This document shows, in pieces, positions 36,630 to 48,689 of a DNA stretch of 64,000 nucleotides; position 1 is the stretch's first letter, and the number at the start of each line of letters is the position of its first letter. The stretch comes from Welwitschia mirabilis (Eukaryota; Gnetophyta; Gnetopsida; Welwitschiales), in NCBI GenBank assembly GCA_051453625.1, contig JBOZIK010000001.1, positions 216,509,561-216,573,560 of the forward strand. Reading direction: 5' to 3'. The notes beneath the pieces were generated by a model that worked only from the letters and a program-made list of their open reading frames with translations, did no database searches and was not told where the DNA came from. A program made the translations under genes and the position numbers.

Positions 36630-38577
36630 ATGGAAAACAATCAATCAACCATTTACCTTACTTCACTGGTAATAACTTTAAGTTTTGGAAGATAAAAATG
36701 TAAGTATTTATCAATGCTATGAGATTCAATTACTAGATCATTGTAGAATAAGGCTTTAATCCTCCCATGAAATCAAGGAAAATTAATGGAGTAACCACTT
36801 TTATTGTCAAGGAAATGAGTACTATGTTGAATGAGAAAGCTATGAATTCGATATGTTATGGTCTAAATATAGAATGCTACGAAAAGATAAGAAATTTTAC
36901 TATTGCTAAAGATAGTTGAAATTATTTGTAGGCGACATATGAAGGAATAAACCACATCAAGAAGATAAAGAAATAAATACTAATAACTCAATTTGAATGA
37001 ATTCAAATAAAACAAGATGCAACCTTTATTAAATTCAACAAGAAAATAATGAACATTGTTAATGGATTTTTAAGGCTTAAAGGACCTTTCAAGATAAGCC
37101 AAATTGTTTATAAGTTATTTAGATCACTACATTAATCATATGAAAACAAGGTACTATTAAATAAAAATACAAAGAACATTAATAACATCAAACTAGAGGA
37201 GTTGGTAAGTGATATCTTGAATTTTAGAATTTTTCATCTTCATAAATAAAATAAAGGTAAAGATGTGGCTTTTAATGCAAATCAATAATCTCTTTATAAA
37301 AATATAGATGAATATTCTATTAGTTGTTCATCTTCTAATTCTGATTCTGATTCTGATATGGATGAATAAATTACACTATTTATTAAAGGTTTAAAAAGAT
37401 GTTAGCAAGCAAAAAAATGAGAGAATAATAAGGATCTTGGTATAACATCTTTAAGATCTAAACAAAGATTAAGGAAAAAAGGTAATCAATGATTTTCTTA
37501 TAAAAGTTTTGGCGATATGATAGTAGATTATCTTAATAATAGAAAAAAAACCTCAAGAAACTCTAAGAAAAAGTGCAATATGTCCATCCGGGTAGCGATG
37601 AATCAGATCAAGAGGACATTCAAATTGACAAAAGGCTATCACTTATGGCATCTATCTCTTATAATGTATCACTCATTTCTAAGGTATATGATGGTTTTGA
37701 CTTTGATTAGACTCTCCCCTATGAGTTAGAAATGAAAAATGATGTAGGTTATGCAAGTAATGAAGTAAGTGATGAAGAAGAAGATTGGTTCTCAAACATT
37801 AATTATGATGACTTATAAAACATTAAAAAGAAAAAACAAAAAGAAGAATAACACGAAAGATGAACAAGATGATGATGATAAGGAGGAGAAAGAAGAAAAT
37901 CCAATGAAGGCTTATCAAGAACTTTATGGAGAAATCAAGAGGATTCTAAAAGAAAATACCCACTTGAAGGAGGATGTGGCTAAGTACCAATAAGATAAGA
38001 AGATGTTATATTTAAAATTAAAGCTCGTGATGAAGAAGTTGAGAGCATAAGTGGTACTTTGTGAAAAGAAAATTAAGTTTCTTTAAGAACTCTCTAATGC
38101 TAGAAAAACAAAATGTAAGTGGTTACTTTATAAAATTAATGCATTAAATGCAATTATTTTGAAGTTCTTTATAAGTGACAGATCATTAGAGAACATGCTA
38201 TTCAAAAAAGAACCCCAAGCGATAAGAGTGATCTAGTATATGAATTACCTCTCAGTTCTCCATGTTTGCTAACCTCTTCAAGCAAATCTTCTTCATTACT
38301 CAAGAATAAAGATGCAATTTTTAAAAACTCCAAATTAAGTAATGCAAAGTTTATGCTCATAATACTAAATTTATCAGAAATAGTATGAGACTTTTTACAT
38401 GCCATTTTTATAATAGATTTGAATATATAAAATTGAATTGTCATTTAGTAATGCTTTCTCTACATTTAGAACTTTACCTAGTTTTCAATTTTTTAAAAAG
38501 AGACCTAATTTTAACATTATATGGAGTAAAAGAAAATCTTGTAAAAGCCTTTTAATACATACTACTCTATTATAAAA
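36630..38577 (+). pseudogene. TE-1 gag relic
   Basis: It begins MENNQST at 36630, an N-terminus typical of copia gag, and shifts frame within about 20 codons. Further on lie a decayed zinc knuckle (SYKSFGDMIVDYLN near 37498, with both leading Cys replaced by Ser) and an acidic and lysine-rich, coiled-coil-like segment (37769-37993), as in Sirevirus gag. Many stops. It is cut by the TE-2 LTR at 38578, before the protease. Confidence 0.75.
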
Positions 38578-40406
38578 TGAGGATTGTCAAACTTAAAGGG
38601 AAGAATAAATGAGTTTGATCAAATAAAGTTATTAACTAAAAGCAAATTAAATGCATAATGAAGACCTTACTAATTTAATGTGATTCCTCAACCTGAGTGC
38701 ATTCACACTTAAACATAGCTTCTTTTCACACTTTAGATATTTTCAACCTATAAAAATAGTGGTTTTGAAGAACCACTAATCTTACATATTAATGAAATGC
38801 TTCTTCCAAGGCAACACTCTCTTCCCATTAGGAATTATAATAGATCAAATACAAATTGTATTCTCAAGTACTTAAAAAGCACACCTATATAAGGATTACA
38901 TTACACTTTGAAATCCTAAATAAATGGATACTAGTAAAGAAGATAATTTAAAATTATAAATTAGAATGAATAGATTTAGTAGTCTAATAGTTCTATAATG
39001 AAGTACCCATGGAAATGCAAAGAAATAAATAACATGCTTAAAATGATGTTATGTTAATAATAGTTTAAGCTTTCCTTGATGTAATCACTCAAGAATATCT
39101 AAAATCAGATTTATACCGTAGTGGGAGTACCAAAGATCAAGCAATGTTTTCAGGAAATGAGTCTCTTCATCAAGAACATAAATTTCTTCTTATTTAGTAC
39201 TAATCATTCAATTGAGTAAATCTTTTCTATTTACTCTTTTTTTCCTTTTATAGTTGAGATGTTTTCTTAGCGTTTNNNNNNNNNNNNNNNNNNNNNNNNN
39301 NNNNNNNNNNNNNNNNNNNNNNNNNNNNNNNNNNNNNNNNNNNNNNNNNNNNNNNNNNNNNNNNNNNNNNNNNNNNNNNNNNNNNNNNNNNNNNNNNNNN
39401 NNNNNNNNNNNNNNNNNNNNNNNNNNNNNNNNNNNNNNNNNNNNNNNNNNNNNNNNNNNNNNNNNNNNNNNNNNNNNNNNNNNNNNNNNNNNNNNNNNNN
39501 NNNNNNNNNNNNNNNNNNNNNNNNNNNNNNNNNNNNNNNNNNNNNNNNNNNNNNNNNNNNNNNNNNNNNNNNNNNNNNNNNNNNNNNNNNNNNNNNNNNN
39601 NNNNNNNNNNNNNNNNNNNNNNNNNNNNNNNNNNNNNNNNNNNNNNNNNNNNNNNNNNNNNNNNNNNNNNNNNNNNNNNNNNNNNNNNNNNNNNNNNNNN
39701 NNNNNNNNNNNNNNNNNNNNNNNNNNNNNNNNNNNNNNNNNNTTTAAATGTAGTAAAACATCATAAATGGGTAATTTTTTATCATTAAATTGCTATTTTA
39801 TTTTTCATTAATCTTTTAGGATAACTCTTCATCATAGTAGAGATCTCTTATGGGCAGACATCTTTAGCCTGAAAGACATCTTTTGTCAAACTACTCAAAT
39901 TTAAATAAGCTTTAAATTATCATGTCTCTAATCCTTAGGCACTAAGAACTCATCATGAAAACCTTGCTTGATTTTCTAGAAAGTAAGTAATTCATCTTGG
40001 TACAAATGACATCTTTACCTCTTTTAGTCTAACATAATTGTCTTCAATTTTGTAGATGTTTTTCAATAGTTGAAGTAGTACAAACATATTTTATAGGATA
40101 GACATCTTTCACCTCTCTCATTTCCAAGGTTTAGTATAGATGTCTTTCACTTGTGATAGCTTTAGATTCATTCTAAACATCTTGAATAGTGTAAAAACCT
40201 TTATACTAGTATCTTCAGAGATGCAGATGTGTTTGATCAACTTTGTTTATACTCCCTAAATTTTAGTTGAAGATTCTATGATTCTAATCTTTTTGTGTAC
40301 ATCCTGTAGCTTGATCCTTATTTATAATCTGGGTGCTCTCTAATATTCTATTTGCACATTAAGCATATCATATTTAACAAGTAAAATCATCAAAATTGGG
40401 ATTTTA
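38578..40406 (-). repeat. 3' LTR of TE-2
   Basis: It aligns with 53344-54790. Shared blocks include AAATGCATAATGAAGACCTTACTA, AAAAATAGTGGTTTT, AATAGATCAAATACAAATT and CATATCATATTTAACAAG. It contains a 467-N gap (39276-39742) and many AGATGTCTTT/AAAGACATCT motifs in its right half. Confidence 0.8.
39276..39742. other. 467-N assembly gap
   Basis: A sized gap inside the TE-2 3' LTR. The other LTR suggests that only part of this length is missing LTR sequence. Confidence 0.95.
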
Positions 40407-40421
40407 CTCCTTTTTGATGAT
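40407..40421 (-). other. Polypurine tract of TE-2
   Basis: The minus strand reads ATCATCAAAAAGGAG directly before the LTR start. Confidence 0.65.
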
Positions 40422-40562
40422 GTTTAAAATTTGATAAATCTTATTAGTGGAATTATTTTTAATTTTACTTGAGATATCATAATCTAAAATGAATTATAGT
40501 GTATTACATGAGGCATTTAAAAATTACAAAATGCAAAATCATTTAGAAATAATACATTGATA

Positions 40563-41717
40563 TGATGGATCATGAACCCTAGAGGGGAGGGTGAATAGGA
40601 CTTCTAAAAAAATTTAAATAATTATTACTACCCAATAAAGAAATTATAACATAAAAAGATATAACAAAACAAAATCAAAAGTAGAACCAAAGAAATGCAT
40701 AATATAAGATTTATAGTGGTTCGAGATACATCCTACTCCACTCTTGGAAGATAGTCAATAACTAAGACTATTTCAGATCTCTGTTGCATTACTACCACTA
40801 ACTTTCAACTTTATAAAGAGGACTTTTTTAGGCTAAGTCTCAAACTTCATAAATGGACTTTTGTAGGCTAAGTATCAACCTTCATAAACGGACTTTTGTA
40901 GGCTAAGTCTGAACCTTTAGAAAATGGACTTTTGTAGGCTAAATCTCAACCTTCAGAAAATGCATAATGGTGAGTGAGGAAATGAAGCCTCTATGATCTA
41001 AGTCACTCAAATGAAAGAACTAACAATGGAGCCTTATTGCCAAGATTTAGTACAAAGGTAAGTGCTGAGTAAGAGAAGAATGATGGTACAAGGATAGGCC
41101 CTTTAGATTAAGAGTGCAACCTACTTTTCAAAAATCCATTCTAATGTTAAGCCCCCAGGTTTTTGAGTATTGCCTCCTTAAATAAATTTCCCCTAAAATA
41201 TAATCATTTAGATAGTTAGAAAGAAAATAGACATTTGTAATGGATAAATTTGGTGAAGTAACAGTTAGAAAATTGCTTGAAAATTTTTGCTTCTGCTCTG
41301 ATTAGTCGACTCCTTGAACATTCAATTAACCCGAGTATCTCACATCACTTGATCTGGTTACCTCCTTTGTCATCTAGTCGACCTAACTAATTAGATTCGA
41401 TCAACCTGACATGAGTCTGATTAACCCCACATGATATAATACATATGTAGAAACTTCAAAAATGCATATCTAGGTCTGGTAGGCCCCTCAAATTTCTGGT
41501 CAACTCCCCATAAAGTAGTCCAAAATGTGTATTTTTAAGTTTGGTTAACTTCTACTTTAAGTCCTTGGATAAAAAATCAAGTCACTTTAATCAAAACATG
41601 TCCAAATCTTGCTATCTTTTGGATATGGATCCTTCAGTTTCTTGCATCTATAAAATCACATTTCATTTTACAAAGATCATATTAGTTTGACATCAATTAG
41701 TAAAATAAATCCTAACA
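40563..41717 (-). repeat. 3' LTR of TE-3, with a four-copy 35-bp minisatellite
   Basis: 1155 bp, aligned end to end with 43916-45144. Units starting at 40820, 40855, 40890 and 40926 (GGACTTTTGTAGGCTAAGTC, then TCAACCTTCA) are tandem, with a 35-36 bp period. Confidence 0.85.
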
Positions 41718-41731
41718 ATCTCCCTCTTTAA
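41718..41731 (-). other. Polypurine tract of TE-3
   Basis: The minus strand reads TTAAAGAGGGAGAT immediately before the LTR start TGTTAGG. Confidence 0.85.
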
Positions 41732-41756
41732 CATTGATGGTACATAAATAAATGAT

Positions 41757-41964
41757 TTCAAGATCAAATAAATATTTCATCTTTAAGCTCTTTCTATCAA
41801 GGCATATTAANNNNNNNNNNNNNNNNNNNNNNNNNNNNNNNNNNNNNNNNNNNNNNNNNNNNNNNNNNNNNNNNNNNNNNNNNNNNNNNNNNNNNNNNNN
41901 NNNNNNNNNNTTCAAGATCAAATAAATATTTCATCTTTAAGCTCTTTCTATCAAGGCATATTAA
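41757..41964. other. 100-N gap (41811-41910) with duplicated flanks
   Basis: The 54 bases 41757-41810 recur exactly at 41911-41964. Probably unmerged overlapping contig ends, not a biological repeat. Confidence 0.9.
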
Positions 41965-43106
41965 CATAATAAAAGATCCCCCTTTCATAAAGCCATACAA
42001 ACACTATTAAGTAAAGGGAATAAAAAATATTTTTGAAACAAACCATTTTCAATTCATGAATATTTTTAAAAATACCATATTTTCTCCCTCTTTCTATTGG
42101 AGTGGTGAAATGCACTAAGATCAAAAAAAATACCTAAGGCAAAAGTGCTATGCTAGACTAGCACTGACACTAAGAGATGAAAGATAAGGGAGTAAATGAG
42201 ATTAGAGAACCTAGTGCTTCTCTCGGTAACAACTAGGTGGACCATGTAGGAATGCATCATAACCCTGATGCTCAAGGGAAGGGACTAACATGGTCATGGA
42301 TGATATTAATGAAAAAGGATAAAGAAAGAGAGATAAAGAGCTATAAACATCATATTTTACCCCTCTAACTTTATGTCATATATATGTATAAAAAATAATA
42401 ATTATAATAGAGTTTCCAAAGTAAGTATGCAAATGAGATGATAATTTTCAATTCATAATTTCCAAAAGAAAATTAACTAATGCTATGTTCATGACTATAA
42501 GTTTTAATTACAAAGTAAAACATTAGAATATTCAAAGCTTATAGACAAATCTTCACAAGAAAAGTCACCATTAATATGCAAGTCCAAAAACAAGGTTAAT
42601 ATCATAATGATGATTTCAAAAAGCATATAATATTACAATAATTGAAGATCAAGTGAAAATAATGTAATAAACAACAATTAATCAAATAATGAACTACTAC
42701 TGAAGTTGAAATTTTTTTTGAATCAAAAAATTTCTAAATTATTAGCTTTTACCCATATGATCTTTCTTGATTTTGGGGTAAGGACTTGTTTGGGAAGAAA
42801 TTTAAATGATAAAGAATCAATGTTTTCAAAATACATACTTTTTCTATATGGACAATTAAATTTTAAATGACTAAATTTGCAACAATAATGACAAGTAATA
42901 TTTTTAATAAAAGATGTTATACCTATAATACTTACCTCACTGGATGAAGTTAATGTACTATTGCCTTCAAATACAATACCCTTTTTGTCATGTGAAAATT
43001 GTTTCAATCCAAGCATCTTCTTAAGTTTCTTTGATCCTTCTATAAATTTGCTTAAGACTTGTAAAGATTGGCTTAAATTCTTCATGAGAATTATGCTTTA
43101 TTCTTG

Positions 43107-43206
43107 NNNNNNNNNNNNNNNNNNNNNNNNNNNNNNNNNNNNNNNNNNNNNNNNNNNNNNNNNNNNNNNNNNNNNNNNNNNNNNNNNNNNNNNNNNNNNN
43201 NNNNNN
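43107..43206. other. 100-N assembly gap
   Basis: Default-size gap inside the TE-3 gag relic. Confidence 0.95.
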
Positions 43207-43225
43207 AATGATATTTTTTTGATCA

Positions 43226-43369
43226 TTGACTTTTATAGTAAGCCTTTCACATTTTTGATATAGTTCAAGACATGTATCTTCGACATCCTTCTCTTCTTCA
43301 TCTTTGACTTTTATAGTAAGCCTTTCACATTTTTGATATAGTTCAAGACATGTATCTTCGACATCCTTC
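43226..43369 (-). repeat. 78-bp-period exact duplication within TE-3 gag
   Basis: 66 identical bases at 43226-43291 and 43304-43369, offset 78 bp, i.e. exactly 26 codons. On the minus strand both encode KDVEDTCLELYQKCERLTIK. It lies 20 bp from a 100-N gap. Confidence 0.9.
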
Positions 43370-43900
43370 ACTTATTTTTAAATCATCATGCTTAAAGCAT
43401 TTTAGTGACTAAGTAGTGGGATTCATAAGTGCCATGAAAGATAATGTTCTATGTTCTTCATTTGAGCTTTCTTCTTCTTGTTGTTTCTTGATAGTGGATG
43501 TATTTGCATGAGTAACAACAAGGATATCCCATTCTTCTCTAGCAGTCTGGCAGTTCACTATTCTTTTGAACTCACCTGCAGTTATATCACAAAAAATTTA
43601 GCATCAATAGTAGCACTAGCTTTATCTAATTTAGTCCATTTATCTTTTTGTTTTAATACTATTATAGAATTACCTTTGACATCCTTCTAAGTTGTGGTAG
43701 GATGGCTATAACCTGTAATCAATATATGCTTATAATCTATATCAAGAGATCTTAAGAAAATTCTCATTCTAGCCTTCCAATATCCATAGTTTGTTCCATC
43801 AAATAGTGGAGGCCTAAAAACAGAGAGACCTTATTTAATAAAACTCATGGCTAGGGTTATTGAGTTAAAGATTGGTTAAAATCTTAGAATTAACTCAATC

Positions 43901-43913
43901 TGATGTGATACCA
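43901..43913 (-). other. Primer-binding site of TE-3
   Basis: The minus strand reads TGGTATCACATCA right after the 5' LTR end. The first eight bases match the usual tRNA-Met complement and the rest has decayed. Confidence 0.75.
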
Positions 43914-43915
43914 AT

Positions 43916-45144
43916 TGATAAACCATGAACTCTAGGGGGGAAGGGGCATGAATAGAACTTTTAAAAAATTTAAATAATTATTAGTATCTAATAAAGGAAT
44001 TATGACATAAAAATATATAATAAAATAAACTCAAAAGTGGAACTAAATAAATGCACAAGACAAGATTTATAGTGGTTTAAGATACATCCTACTTCACTCT
44101 CGGAAGATAATCAATAATCAAAACTATTCTGGATCTCTGTTACATCACTGTGCACTAGATTTTCAAGGCTAACCTTCAACCTTATAAAGTAGACTTTTGT
44201 AGGCTAAGTCTCAACCTTCATAAATAGACTTTTATAGGCTAAGTCTTAACCTTCAAAAATAGACTTTTGCAGGCTAAGTCTCAACCTTCAAAAAATGGAC
44301 TTTTGTAGGCTATGTATTAACCTTCAAAAAATATAAAATGATGAGTGATGGAATGAAGCCTCTATGTTCTAAGTTACTCAAATGAAATAACTAACAATGG
44401 AGACTTATTGCTCAAATTTGGTACAAAGGTAACTGCTGAGTGAGAGAAGAATGATGGTACAAGGATAGGCTCTTCAGATCAAGACTGCAACATTCTTTTA
44501 TAAAAATCCATTCCAATGTTAAGCCCTCAGATTTTTGAGTGTTACCTTTTTAAATATATTTACCCGAAAATATAACCATTTAGATAGTTAGAAAGAAAAC
44601 TGACATTTTCAACGGATAGACTTAGTGAAGTAACAGTTAGAAAATCACCTGAAAATTTTTGCTTCTACTCTAATTGGTTGATTCCTTAAACATCTAATTA
44701 ACCTGAGTAGCTCATGTCACTTGATCTGATCACCCCCTTTGTCATTTGGTTGACCTGAGTAACTCACGTTACTTAGTCTAGTCTCCCCCATCTAAAATCT
44801 AGTCGACTACTTTTCTTCATGTCCAATCTACTCCACATAAGTTTGGTTGGCTCAACATGATATAATACATATGGATAAGCTTGAAAAATGCATCTCCAGA
44901 TTTGGTTGACCCCTTAAAGATCTAATCAAGCCCTCATGAATTAGCCTAAAATGAGTATTTCTAAGTTTGATCGACTTCTACTTTAAGTCCTTAAACAAAA
45001 AATCAAGTTACTTTAATCAAAACATGTCTAAATATTGCTATCTTTTGAATATGAATCCTTCAGTTTCTTATATCTATAAAATCACATTTCATTTTACAAA
45101 GATAATATTAATTTTATATCAATCGGCAATATAAAGTCCTAACA
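43916..45144 (-). repeat. 5' LTR of TE-3, with the same minisatellite
   Basis: 1229 bp. The minisatellite units start at 44191, 44226, 44261 and 44297. It is aligned along its length with 40563-41717 and clearly diverged from it. Confidence 0.85.
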
Positions 45145-45379
45145 TGATATTCATTACAAGATAGTAAATAAAAAGTAGTGTTAATAAATTTGATTACTTA
45201 ATAAATTACAAAGAAATATAGCATAAGTTAAACTAAATACAAAATAAGAGTGCAAAAAATGATAAGAAAAAATAATTAAGATATGTGTGCTAAAACATGG
45301 AAGTAAGCATTAATAATGATGTTACTCATAGGAATTCAAAACACCCATCTCAAGTTTACATCCTCCAAACTCATATAAG

Positions 45380-47200
45380 ATGTCTAATCTAATTTGTCAT
45401 CTTCTCCCTTTTTTTGAATAATACAAAAGGGACTAGTTACTAAGAGCTAAATCACTAGTGTAATGAGTGTCATCCCTAGTAATATCACTATCATCATCAC
45501 TATCTTGGGTGATGGAAGTCTAGATGTTGTAAGATAAAGATGATATAGGTAAAAGCATATGCTATTTTCAAGATGGCCACTGTGATGTCTCACCCTCGTC
45601 TTAAGAGATCTATCTTCTTATATGAATGTACATTTGAGAGGTGATGGATGTGCTAAAAAAAACTAGAGTGTCATTCTTAACCAAACTAGATATAGAAGAT
45701 AGAGTTATGCTAAGTGGTAATGCATGAATGAAAAGTATGAGTGGTGGTGGTGGTGATGGAAGATAAGGGGTAGATGGTACATGAAGTGGTAAATGTGGCT
45801 ATGTGAAATGGTGAATAGGTAGCTTGTAATAAGGACTGTGAAAGATAAGGGGCTCATCATCTAATCTCTCTGAGTCCACTTGCTACTCCTCCTATGCCTA
45901 TGATAGAGCCTGTGATCAAACTTGTGATGGAGCTTGTGACTTCTCTTGAATGTGTAAATTCTCCTCTACAAAATATAAAGAATATAAATCCTATACTTTA
46001 TCTGAGTCATAGCCTATAGTAGGACATGCTAATGGTTCCTCTGCCTCAGACTCCTCCTCTAAATTGAACCATGTGAAAGTCTTCATGAATTTATAACTAC
46101 CTGTGGGTTCCTGCCCCTTATTAGCTACATATCTATGCTTCTTTAATCTTAATAGATTTTTGCCAATTTAGCCATCACTTTTGTAATTTCCCTAAGATCT
46201 TTCTTCATGATGAGGAGTTGTGAGTGGCTATGGAATGAGATCTATAAAACTATGCTTTAGAAGGCCTTTTACTTATGCCTTCCCGTTTTTGTACTAGAGC
46301 ATGACACTTTTTATTAAACTCTAAAAATAGCTTCTTAGGCTAAATAAGATTAAGTTATAAAAATAATGTACTAGAATTTTTAATTATAGGGATAATCAAA
46401 TAGGGATACCCATCGTCTGACCCTTATGAAAAAGGGTAATGATGTTCATGCATATTATAAAACCATAATTAATTTTAATCCCTATAAGAAGGTAGTATAC
46501 TATAGATGTCTGCCTAGGGTTATAGTAACCGAAGCTACCTCTATGAACTAGAATAATCTAAAATGTAATTAAGATTAAAATTAATGCATTTAATACCATG
46601 GGTTTTCATTCCACATTCTCATAACAATTCATCTTTGCATGCCTAAAAATAAATAGTGCTTAACATATGTTATGAGATCTTAACAAAATGACATGTAAAT
46701 ATGTCTTTAAAGGAATGCATATACAATTGGGGAATCTCTGAATCATCTATACTAAGTAGATAATTAAGAAAACTCAAAGTGAGAAAGAGAGATATACCTC
46801 TTAATTATGTTTAAAATGTGTTAATGAGATCATCTGTTTAATGGATATTAGCATAGAAATCATGAACTACTAGGTCTAGAATGCTCTGTTCTAACTAAAA
46901 TATCATATCCCAACCAAGATAAGAGAAGCATAAAAGTAGCTAATATTTCTTGTGTTTTTAAAAACTAAGGAACCTTTATATAATGATAGAGTTCTAGGCC
47001 TAAGCTTTAAACCATTTGACTACTAATTCATAAAAAACTATGATTCATACCAAGGTTTCTATGTTTTAATGATAGGTTCTTTTCATTTTAAGGTATCAAA
47101 GGGCTTTCTCCTCACAATTTTAATAGAAAAGGACTGAAATAACTTAAGTCTAACAAAAATATTGAAAAGAACTAGAAACAATGAGCACTTATCATAAAAA
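45380..47200 (-). pseudogene. TE-2 env-like (plant transposon protein) frame relic
   Basis: Downstream of RNase H in TE-2, and across a 752-N gap, the minus strand shows scattered open pieces. One near 46500-46350 resembles the 3' frame of Sireviruses. Then come an acidic piece near 46090 (EEESEAEEPL), a Pro/Ser-rich piece near 45750 and an Asp-rich piece near 45500 (DSDDDSDITRDD). Stops are frequent. The function of this family is unknown; env-like refers to its position and is not proof of an envelope role. Confidence 0.45.
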
Positions 47201-47242
47201 TAGCATCTAATTTTCTTGTTGTGTAGATTTCTTTCAATCCAA

Positions 47243-47994
47243 NNNNNNNNNNNNNNNNNNNNNNNNNNNNNNNNNNNNNNNNNNNNNNNNNNNNNNNNNN
47301 NNNNNNNNNNNNNNNNNNNNNNNNNNNNNNNNNNNNNNNNNNNNNNNNNNNNNNNNNNNNNNNNNNNNNNNNNNNNNNNNNNNNNNNNNNNNNNNNNNNN
47401 NNNNNNNNNNNNNNNNNNNNNNNNNNNNNNNNNNNNNNNNNNNNNNNNNNNNNNNNNNNNNNNNNNNNNNNNNNNNNNNNNNNNNNNNNNNNNNNNNNNN
47501 NNNNNNNNNNNNNNNNNNNNNNNNNNNNNNNNNNNNNNNNNNNNNNNNNNNNNNNNNNNNNNNNNNNNNNNNNNNNNNNNNNNNNNNNNNNNNNNNNNNN
47601 NNNNNNNNNNNNNNNNNNNNNNNNNNNNNNNNNNNNNNNNNNNNNNNNNNNNNNNNNNNNNNNNNNNNNNNNNNNNNNNNNNNNNNNNNNNNNNNNNNNN
47701 NNNNNNNNNNNNNNNNNNNNNNNNNNNNNNNNNNNNNNNNNNNNNNNNNNNNNNNNNNNNNNNNNNNNNNNNNNNNNNNNNNNNNNNNNNNNNNNNNNNN
47801 NNNNNNNNNNNNNNNNNNNNNNNNNNNNNNNNNNNNNNNNNNNNNNNNNNNNNNNNNNNNNNNNNNNNNNNNNNNNNNNNNNNNNNNNNNNNNNNNNNNN
47901 NNNNNNNNNNNNNNNNNNNNNNNNNNNNNNNNNNNNNNNNNNNNNNNNNNNNNNNNNNNNNNNNNNNNNNNNNNNNNNNNNNNNNNNNNNNNNN
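47243..47994. other. 752-N assembly gap
   Basis: The largest gap. It separates the TE-2 RNase H side from the env-like side. Frames spanning it are artefacts. Confidence 0.95.
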
Positions 47995-48039
47995 GAAGGG
48001 AGGCTTAAAACCCTTGTTTTTAACATGTTTTTAATTTCT

Positions 48040-48330
48040 AAGATACTGTGTCAAAGATGGCTATTACATGAATACATCTATAATGATGAAAGTAGATATC
48101 TACATACTTTAAGGATGTATTCTAATAAGTATTTTCAATAGTTACCTAGTTGTAGTCAAGATATCTATTAAAACAAAGATGTCTATTTAAAAAATAATGA
48201 ATAATTGACCTTTAAAGACCTCTACATAATCTAAATATGTCTACTCAATAGATGTTTGTAGCATTAAATATGTTTTCATATTAGACATCTGAAACTTTAA
48301 AGATGTCCTTTTTGCAAAATAAAAACTTTA
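48040..48330. repeat. Cluster of AGATGTCTTT/AAAGACATCT-like motifs
   Basis: At least eight variants of the motif occur in about 290 bp. The same motif fills the right half of both TE-2 LTRs and the foreign segment at 29177-29330. Possibly a fragment of a related LTR. No coding sequence. Confidence 0.5.
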
Positions 48331-48689
48331 TAAATCTTATACAGCTAATGTTAACATTGGATACTGACATAAGTAATAAAAAATAAAACAAACTAAAAAT
48401 GCTAATCATAAGATATGTGTATCTAAGATCTATAAATAATATCTAAACTCAAAAATAATCATAATTAAGATGATGAGTTGAGATTTAAGAAATGTTACCT
48501 ATAGATTTACTTAACTAGACATGGCCTAATCCCTAAGTTTTAACATAGGTTGATGAACCTTTTTCTACTTCAAGTCTTGATGAAGAAATTAGTGAGTTGG
48601 TCATCTGTTATAACATAATACTATGTTATTTCTTTGTTTCATACATGCTCTCTAAGGAAGCAATGTCTAATCACAATGTGTTTGATTCT

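Larger units (their letters stand above)
42723..43834 (-). pseudogene. TE-3 gag relic with an intact zinc knuckle
   Basis: The minus strand begins near 43834 with FDGTNYGYWKARMRIFLRSL, a copia gag N-terminus, then has several stops. A coiled-coil-like segment near 43371-43213 contains an exact in-frame 26-residue duplication. The last 120 codons (43085-42723) are open and hold CHYCCKFSHLKFNC, a canonical CX2CX4HX4C RNA-binding knuckle (residues 65-78 of that frame), followed by a Lys-rich end. A 100-N gap (43107-43206) interrupts it. Confidence 0.8.
40563..45144 (-). mobile_element. TE-3: compact gag-only Ty1/copia element with perfect target duplication
   Basis: LTRs 43916-45144 (5') and 40563-41717 (3') start TGTTAGGA/TGTTAGG and end TCA on the minus strand. 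TGATA flanks both sides (40558-40562 and 45145-45149), an exact 5-bp target duplication. The internal region is only about 2.2 kb and holds a primer-binding site, a gag relic and a polypurine tract. No protease, integrase, RT or RNase H is seen, although two 100-N gaps lie inside. It is a non-autonomous derivative (or deletion copy) that would depend on pol from another element. Confidence 0.85.

Noticed and set aside
38202-38444. 80-codon minus-strand frame near the TE-1 gag end
   Set aside because: Antisense to plus-strand gag remains; no similarity seen.
39254-39766. 170-codon open frame
   Set aside because: Almost entirely N; only its ends are sequence.
40820-40960. CRISPR-like array of regular 35-bp repeats
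   Set aside because: The units are contiguous without spacers and lie in a plant LTR, so it is a minisatellite.
47172-48034. Frames of more than 270 codons on both strands
   Set aside because: Made of a 752-N gap, with no real codons inside.
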